From Thermoleophilaceae bacterium (GTDB taxonomy: Bacteria; Actinomycetota; Thermoleophilia; Solirubrobacterales; Thermoleophilaceae), in assembly GCA_025928265.1 (NCBI GenBank), contig JAICJV010000013.1:1-47435 (forward strand): 47,435 nt of DNA. The letters run 5' to 3'. The position numbers were made by a program, and so were the translations under genes. Every line of letters begins with the position of its first letter. The stretch's first letter is position 1. Below the pieces are notes generated by a model, which saw only the letters and a list, made by a program, of their open reading frames with translations, was not told the DNA's origin and made no database searches. Positions 44,461 to 47,435 of this stretch are shown here, in pieces.

Positions 44461-44468
44461 GCCGGGCG

Positions 44469-45227
44469 GTGGATCTCCGGGACCGCACCTTCGTCGTCGG
44501 CGGGGCCAGCCGCGGGATCGGCCACGCGATCGCCGCGGAGCTCGTGCGAGCAGGCGCGCGCGCCGTGATGGTCTCGCGCAGCGCGGAGGCGGTCGAGGCC
44601 GCGGCCGCGGAGCTGGGCGGGCGCGCGACGCCGGTAGCCGGGGACATCGCCGATCCCGGCGCGCCCGACCGGATCAGGGAGGCGGTCGGCGAGCGCCTCG
44701 ACGGCATCGTCGTGAACTCGGGCGGCCCACCGCTCGGTCACGCGCTCGACATCTCCGACGAGGACTGGCGCTTCTCCTACGAGCTGCTCATCGGCGGCCC
44801 GCTGCGGCTGCTCCGCGCGCTGGTGCCGCTGCTGGGCGATGGCGGCGCGATCCTCTTCGTGACCTCCTCATCGGTGCGCCAGCCGATCACGGGCCTCGAC
44901 ACCTCGAACGTGCTCCGGCCGGGCGTCGCGGCCCTGGCCAAGGTGCTGGCGCGCGATCTGGGCCCGCGCGGCATCCGCGTGAACTCGATCGCGCCCGGCC
45001 GGATCGACACCGACCGCCTGCGCGGGAACGACGAGGCGCGGGCCGCGCGCGAGGGCCGCGAGGTCGACGACGTCCGGCGCGACTCGGCGTCCCAGATCCC
45101 GCTCCGCCGCTACGGCGAGCCGGAGGAGATGGCGCGCGTCGCGGCGTTCCTGCTCTCGGGCGATGCGTCGTACGTGAGCGGCGCCGCGATCCAGGTCGAC
45201 GGCGGCCTCGTGACCGCCGTGCCCTAG
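44469..45227 (+). CDS. Atypical SDR without the Tyr-x3-Lys pair
   Basis: A 252-residue SDR-fold protein. The cofactor motif TFVVGGASRGIGHAIAAEL is normal (Gly12, Gly16, Gly18) and the end (YVSGAAIQVDGGLVTA) is typical of 3-oxoacyl-ACP-reductase-like members. The active site is altered: NNAG is replaced by VNSGG (residues 82-86), and where YxxxK is expected the sequence is S146-NVL-R150 (GLDTSNVLRPGVAAL). The serine-rich strand VTSSSVRQ remains. Classical hydride transfer is therefore doubtful. Similar SNxxR-type members are, to my knowledge, known in other bacteria. GTG start, TAGGGT 8 bases before; its stop is shared with phoD at CTAG. Confidence 0.85.
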   Translation: MDLRDRTFVVGGASRGIGHAIAAELVRAGARAVMVSRSAEAVEAAAAELGGRATPVAGDIADPGAPDRIREAVGERLDGIVVNSGGPPLGHALDISDEDWRFSYELLIGGPLRLLRALVPLLGDGGAILFVTSSSVRQPITGLDTSNVLRPGVAALAKVLARDLGPRGIRVNSIAPGRIDTDRLRGNDEARAAREGREVDDVRRDSASQIPLRRYGEPEEMARVAAFLLSGDASYVSGAAIQVDGGLVTAVP

Positions 45228-46684
45228 CCGCGCAGCTGCTCGCGCGACACCTCGTTCGCCCCGGCCGGCTGGGTGAAGCGCTCGAATGCGAAGGTCCCGC
45301 CGTACTGCTGCGTGATGTCGCTCGCGCGGTACTCGGTCACGAGGTTGGCGGGATCGAGCGCCATGTGCGCGTAGCCGTGGAAGTAGCTGTTGAACTCGAC
45401 GTTGAACGGGTTGCGCGCCTGCACCTGGGCCTCGGTGCGCTGCGGGCCGGCGGACGTCACCGAGCCGCCCATGTACTCGATCGCGGTGGCGGGCTGGTTC
45501 GGGTTGCTGCGGAGCGACTCCTCGTTGCTGATCAGGCGGTTGACCATGAACACGTGGGCGTCGCCCGTTATGAAGACGACGTTGTCGATGCCCGCACGCT
45601 CGAGCGCGCCCAGCACCTGCGCGCGCGTGGCCTCGTAGCCGCCCCAGGTGTCCACCAGCGGCCCGGTCCCGTAGTCGATCGGCGCGATCAGGACCTGGTT
45701 GGCCACGATCTTCCAGGTGGCCTGGGAGGACTGCAGCCCGTTGATCAGCCAGGCGAGCTGCTGGTCGCCCAGGAGCCGGAACGGCTTGTTGTTCTCGTCC
45801 ACGGTCCGGTACTGGCGCTCGTCGAGCAGGAAGAGATCCGCGGTGCGCCCGATCGGGATCCGCTTGTAGATCTTGAAGCGGTCGCGCCTGTTCACCCAGC
45901 GCGGCAGCCACTCGAGCGCGACGCGGTACGCCGACGTCCTCTGGAGCGGGGAGGGCGCGGGGTGGTTGTCCGTGTAGTCGTTCTCCACCTCGTGGTCGTC
46001 CCAGATGTGCACGGTGGGGTGGACCTGGTGGAGGCTGCGCAGCCCGAGGTCGCTGCGGTAGAGCTTGTACTTCGCGCGGTAGGAACGCAGGTCGTGCGCG
46101 TTCCACACGTCGGCCCGAGGCTCGCCGGGACGCTGGGGGTTGCCCTCGGCGTAGATGTAGTCGCCGAGGAAGACGTAGAGGTCGAGGTCCTCGCCGGCCG
46201 CGTGGACGTGCGGGCTGTAGTAGCCCTGGGCGTAGCTCTGGCACGACGAGAAGCCGATGTTGAGTGGCTGCGTGGAGAGCGGGTCGGGGAGCGTGCGCGT
46301 GCGGCCGATATCGGAGACGTCGTTGCCGGACTCCCAGACGTAGAAGTACTCGGTGTACGGCTTGAGCCGGCCGACGCGCTTCTTGAGGGTGCCGTTGATC
46401 GCGGTGCCGGTGGGCACGACCCGGGTGGCCACCACGTGGCGCATGCCCTCGTCGCGCGCGACGATGAGGCGCGCGCCCGAGCGCGGTCGCTGCGTCGAGA
46501 GGCGCGACCAGAAGGTGAGGGCGTGGGCGGTGGGATCGCCGGAAGCCACTCCATCGACGAAGTTGCCCGGCCCCACGCCCGCGCGCGAGCTGAGCACGCG
46601 GCGGCCGAATGCGGGCGGAGCGGCGAGGCCGGCCGCGCCCACGGCGGCCGTGCCGATCAGCTCGCGCCTCGTCGATCGCTTCAC
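45224..46684 (-). CDS. phoD: Alkaline phosphatase D (PhoD) family protein
   Basis: A 486-residue exported metallophosphatase. The N-terminus MKRSTRRELIGTAAVGAAG has a Tat signal (Arg6-Arg7) with an AFG end. An Fn3-like N-terminal part (FVDGVASGDPTAHALTFWSR; LKPYTEYFYVWESGN) precedes the catalytic domain: NIGFSSCQSYAQGYYSPHVH, DLYVFLGDYIYAEG, VHPTVHIWDDHEVENDYTDN and VVFITGDAHVFMVN carry the metal ligands. PhoD enzymes hydrolyse phosphomono- and diesters at the cell surface. GTG start overlaps the stop of the upstream secreted-protein gene (GTGA). The last residues converge on the SDR at CTAG. Confidence 0.93.
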   Translation of the reverse strand: MKRSTRRELIGTAAVGAAGLAAPPAFGRRVLSSRAGVGPGNFVDGVASGDPTAHALTFWSRLSTQRPRSGARLIVARDEGMRHVVATRVVPTGTAINGTLKKRVGRLKPYTEYFYVWESGNDVSDIGRTRTLPDPLSTQPLNIGFSSCQSYAQGYYSPHVHAAGEDLDLYVFLGDYIYAEGNPQRPGEPRADVWNAHDLRSYRAKYKLYRSDLGLRSLHQVHPTVHIWDDHEVENDYTDNHPAPSPLQRTSAYRVALEWLPRWVNRRDRFKIYKRIPIGRTADLFLLDERQYRTVDENNKPFRLLGDQQLAWLINGLQSSQATWKIVANQVLIAPIDYGTGPLVDTWGGYEATRAQVLGALERAGIDNVVFITGDAHVFMVNRLISNEESLRSNPNQPATAIEYMGGSVTSAGPQRTEAQVQARNPFNVEFNSYFHGYAHMALDPANLVTEYRASDITQQYGGTFAFERFTQPAGANEVSREQLRG

Positions 46685-47435
46685 CGGAGCTTCCCCCTGA
46701 CTGTCGAGCGTACGGTCACGCGCTTGCCGAGATAGTCCACCGCCGTAATACGCAGCCGGTAGTTGCCGCGGCGCAGATGTCGCGTGCGCTGGAGTCGCAG
46801 CGTCTCGCTGCCGCCGAGCCGCCGCGCGATGCCCGTGGCATAGACGCGGCCCTTCGGTCCGACGAGATCGGCCTGCACGTCGCAGATGGCCACGCGCCGC
46901 ACCTTGATCCGGAACACGAGCGCACCGCGCGAGTTGAATCCCGCCGCGCTGCCACGGATCCGAGGCCCGCTGATGCGTGACCGCTCCGGATGCGACGCCG
47001 AGCAGGAGCGGGGCAGGCCGCCGCCGGGGCCACCGGTGGTGGGATCGAAGCCGCCCGGCCCGCCGTCGACCACGACCTGGCCGCGGCCGTTCTCGATGCG
47101 CAGCTTCTCGCGCGTCCCCGACGGCGCGCCGTCGGCTCCCACCCGGATCCAGAGCGATCGGCCCTTGCGCGCCGGCACGTTCATCTCGAGTCGCCCGTAG
47201 GTCGCGCGCGTGACGCAGTCGAGCTCGTTCCCCTGGGTCGGCAACCGCCCCGAGTACACCGACAGCGTGCTCCCGCGGCCGCCGCGAAGGCTGACCAGCA
47301 GCCGTCCCGTGCGCCCCGGCTTGAACTGGCGCCAGACGCTCCCCAGGGCCGGGCAGACCGGGTCCGCCGGCTCGTCCTCGGTGACGGTGGCGTGCGCGAT
47401 CGGGATGAGCGTGCTGCGCCTGGCGCTCGCGCGCG
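46681..47435 (-). CDS. Secreted or surface protein, N-terminus outside window
   Basis: The frame is open on the minus strand from the window edge to the stop at 46681, so 250 codons are visible. The sequence is beta-rich: FKPGRTGRLLVSLRGGRGST, ATYGRLEMNVPARKGRSLWI, a Gly/Pro linker (GGPGGFDPTTGGPGGGLP), and VRRVAICDVQADLVGPKGRV with RGNYRLRITAVDYLGKRVTV at the end, resembling secreted beta-sandwich domains. Cysteines suggest disulfides. Not recognised as a named family. The stop overlaps the phoD GTG, so the two are co-transcribed. Confidence 0.6.
   Translation of the reverse strand, partial: RASARRSTLIPIAHATVTEDEPADPVCPALGSVWRQFKPGRTGRLLVSLRGGRGSTLSVYSGRLPTQGNELDCVTRATYGRLEMNVPARKGRSLWIRVGADGAPSGTREKLRIENGRGQVVVDGGPGGFDPTTGGPGGGLPRSCSASHPERSRISGPRIRGSAAGFNSRGALVFRIKVRRVAICDVQADLVGPKGRVYATGIARRLGGSETLRLQRTRHLRRGNYRLRITAVDYLGKRVTVRSTVRGKLR

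Overview
The window is about 47 kb of dense, high-GC (about 70 %) chromosome. It fits a deep-branching actinobacterium, most likely class Thermoleophilia (Solirubrobacterales-like). That placement is inferred from four things: an actinobacterial-type LexA box, a SteA/SteB pair, many GTG/TTG starts, and gene order. No rRNA gene or other direct taxonomic marker is present. I see no prophage, insertion sequence or CRISPR array.

Layout. 1-10000: the end of the error-prone polymerase dnaE2, then small metabolic and unknown genes on both strands (cupredoxin-like lipoprotein, DUF72, FIST, amidase, metallo-hydrolase, saccharopine-dehydrogenase-like, DUF1707/DUF4190, a cupin lacking its core, DUF3237). 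10027-17856: efp-nusB-xseB-ispA-dxs, a 316-base gap with a candidate small RNA, then tlyA-nadK-recN; recN has an SOS box. 17916-29032: steA-steB-(MraY-like)-pyrG-(M20 peptidase)-(DUF3866)-nudix-(secreted protein)-xerD-deoB-mutM. 29029-36850: a tiny membrane protein and a glutaredoxin on the minus strand, then recO-ppdK-dgt-dnaG-rpoD. 36869-47435: a tRNA-Asn overlapped by an HNH gene, then accessory genes (DUF6328, a glycosyltransferase with an LLM oxidoreductase, an unknown protein, two SDRs, a thioredoxin-like lipoprotein with msrA, a flippase-like membrane protein, a PhoD phosphatase and a secreted protein cut by the window edge).

How the genes work together. The core is housekeeping: translation (efp, tRNA-Asn, tlyA), isoprenoid precursor supply (dxs, ispA), DNA replication and repair (dnaE2, xseB, recN, mutM, recO, dnaG, dgt), nucleotide supply (pyrG, nadK, deoB), envelope and division (steA, steB, MraY-like, xerD) and the primary sigma factor. 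Its order combines blocks I remember from Firmicutes (efp-nusB-xse-ispA-dxs-tlyA-recN; nudF-xerD-drm; recO-dnaG-sigA) with one from Mycobacterium (tlyA-nadK-recN-steA-steB-pyrG-nudix-xerD), so it looks ancestral.

The most striking regulatory pattern is a TAnnnT (-10-like) hexamer 6 to 10 bases before many start codons, which implies leaderless transcripts. In four places this hexamer begins with the stop codon of the gene upstream. Other points of interest are a candidate small RNA with C-rich loops and an anti-Shine-Dalgarno stretch downstream of dxs, an HNH gene whose stop codon lies inside a tRNA, a CTG start codon for ispA, heptanucleotide repeats in a glycosyltransferase gene, and an SDR without its catalytic Tyr/Lys.
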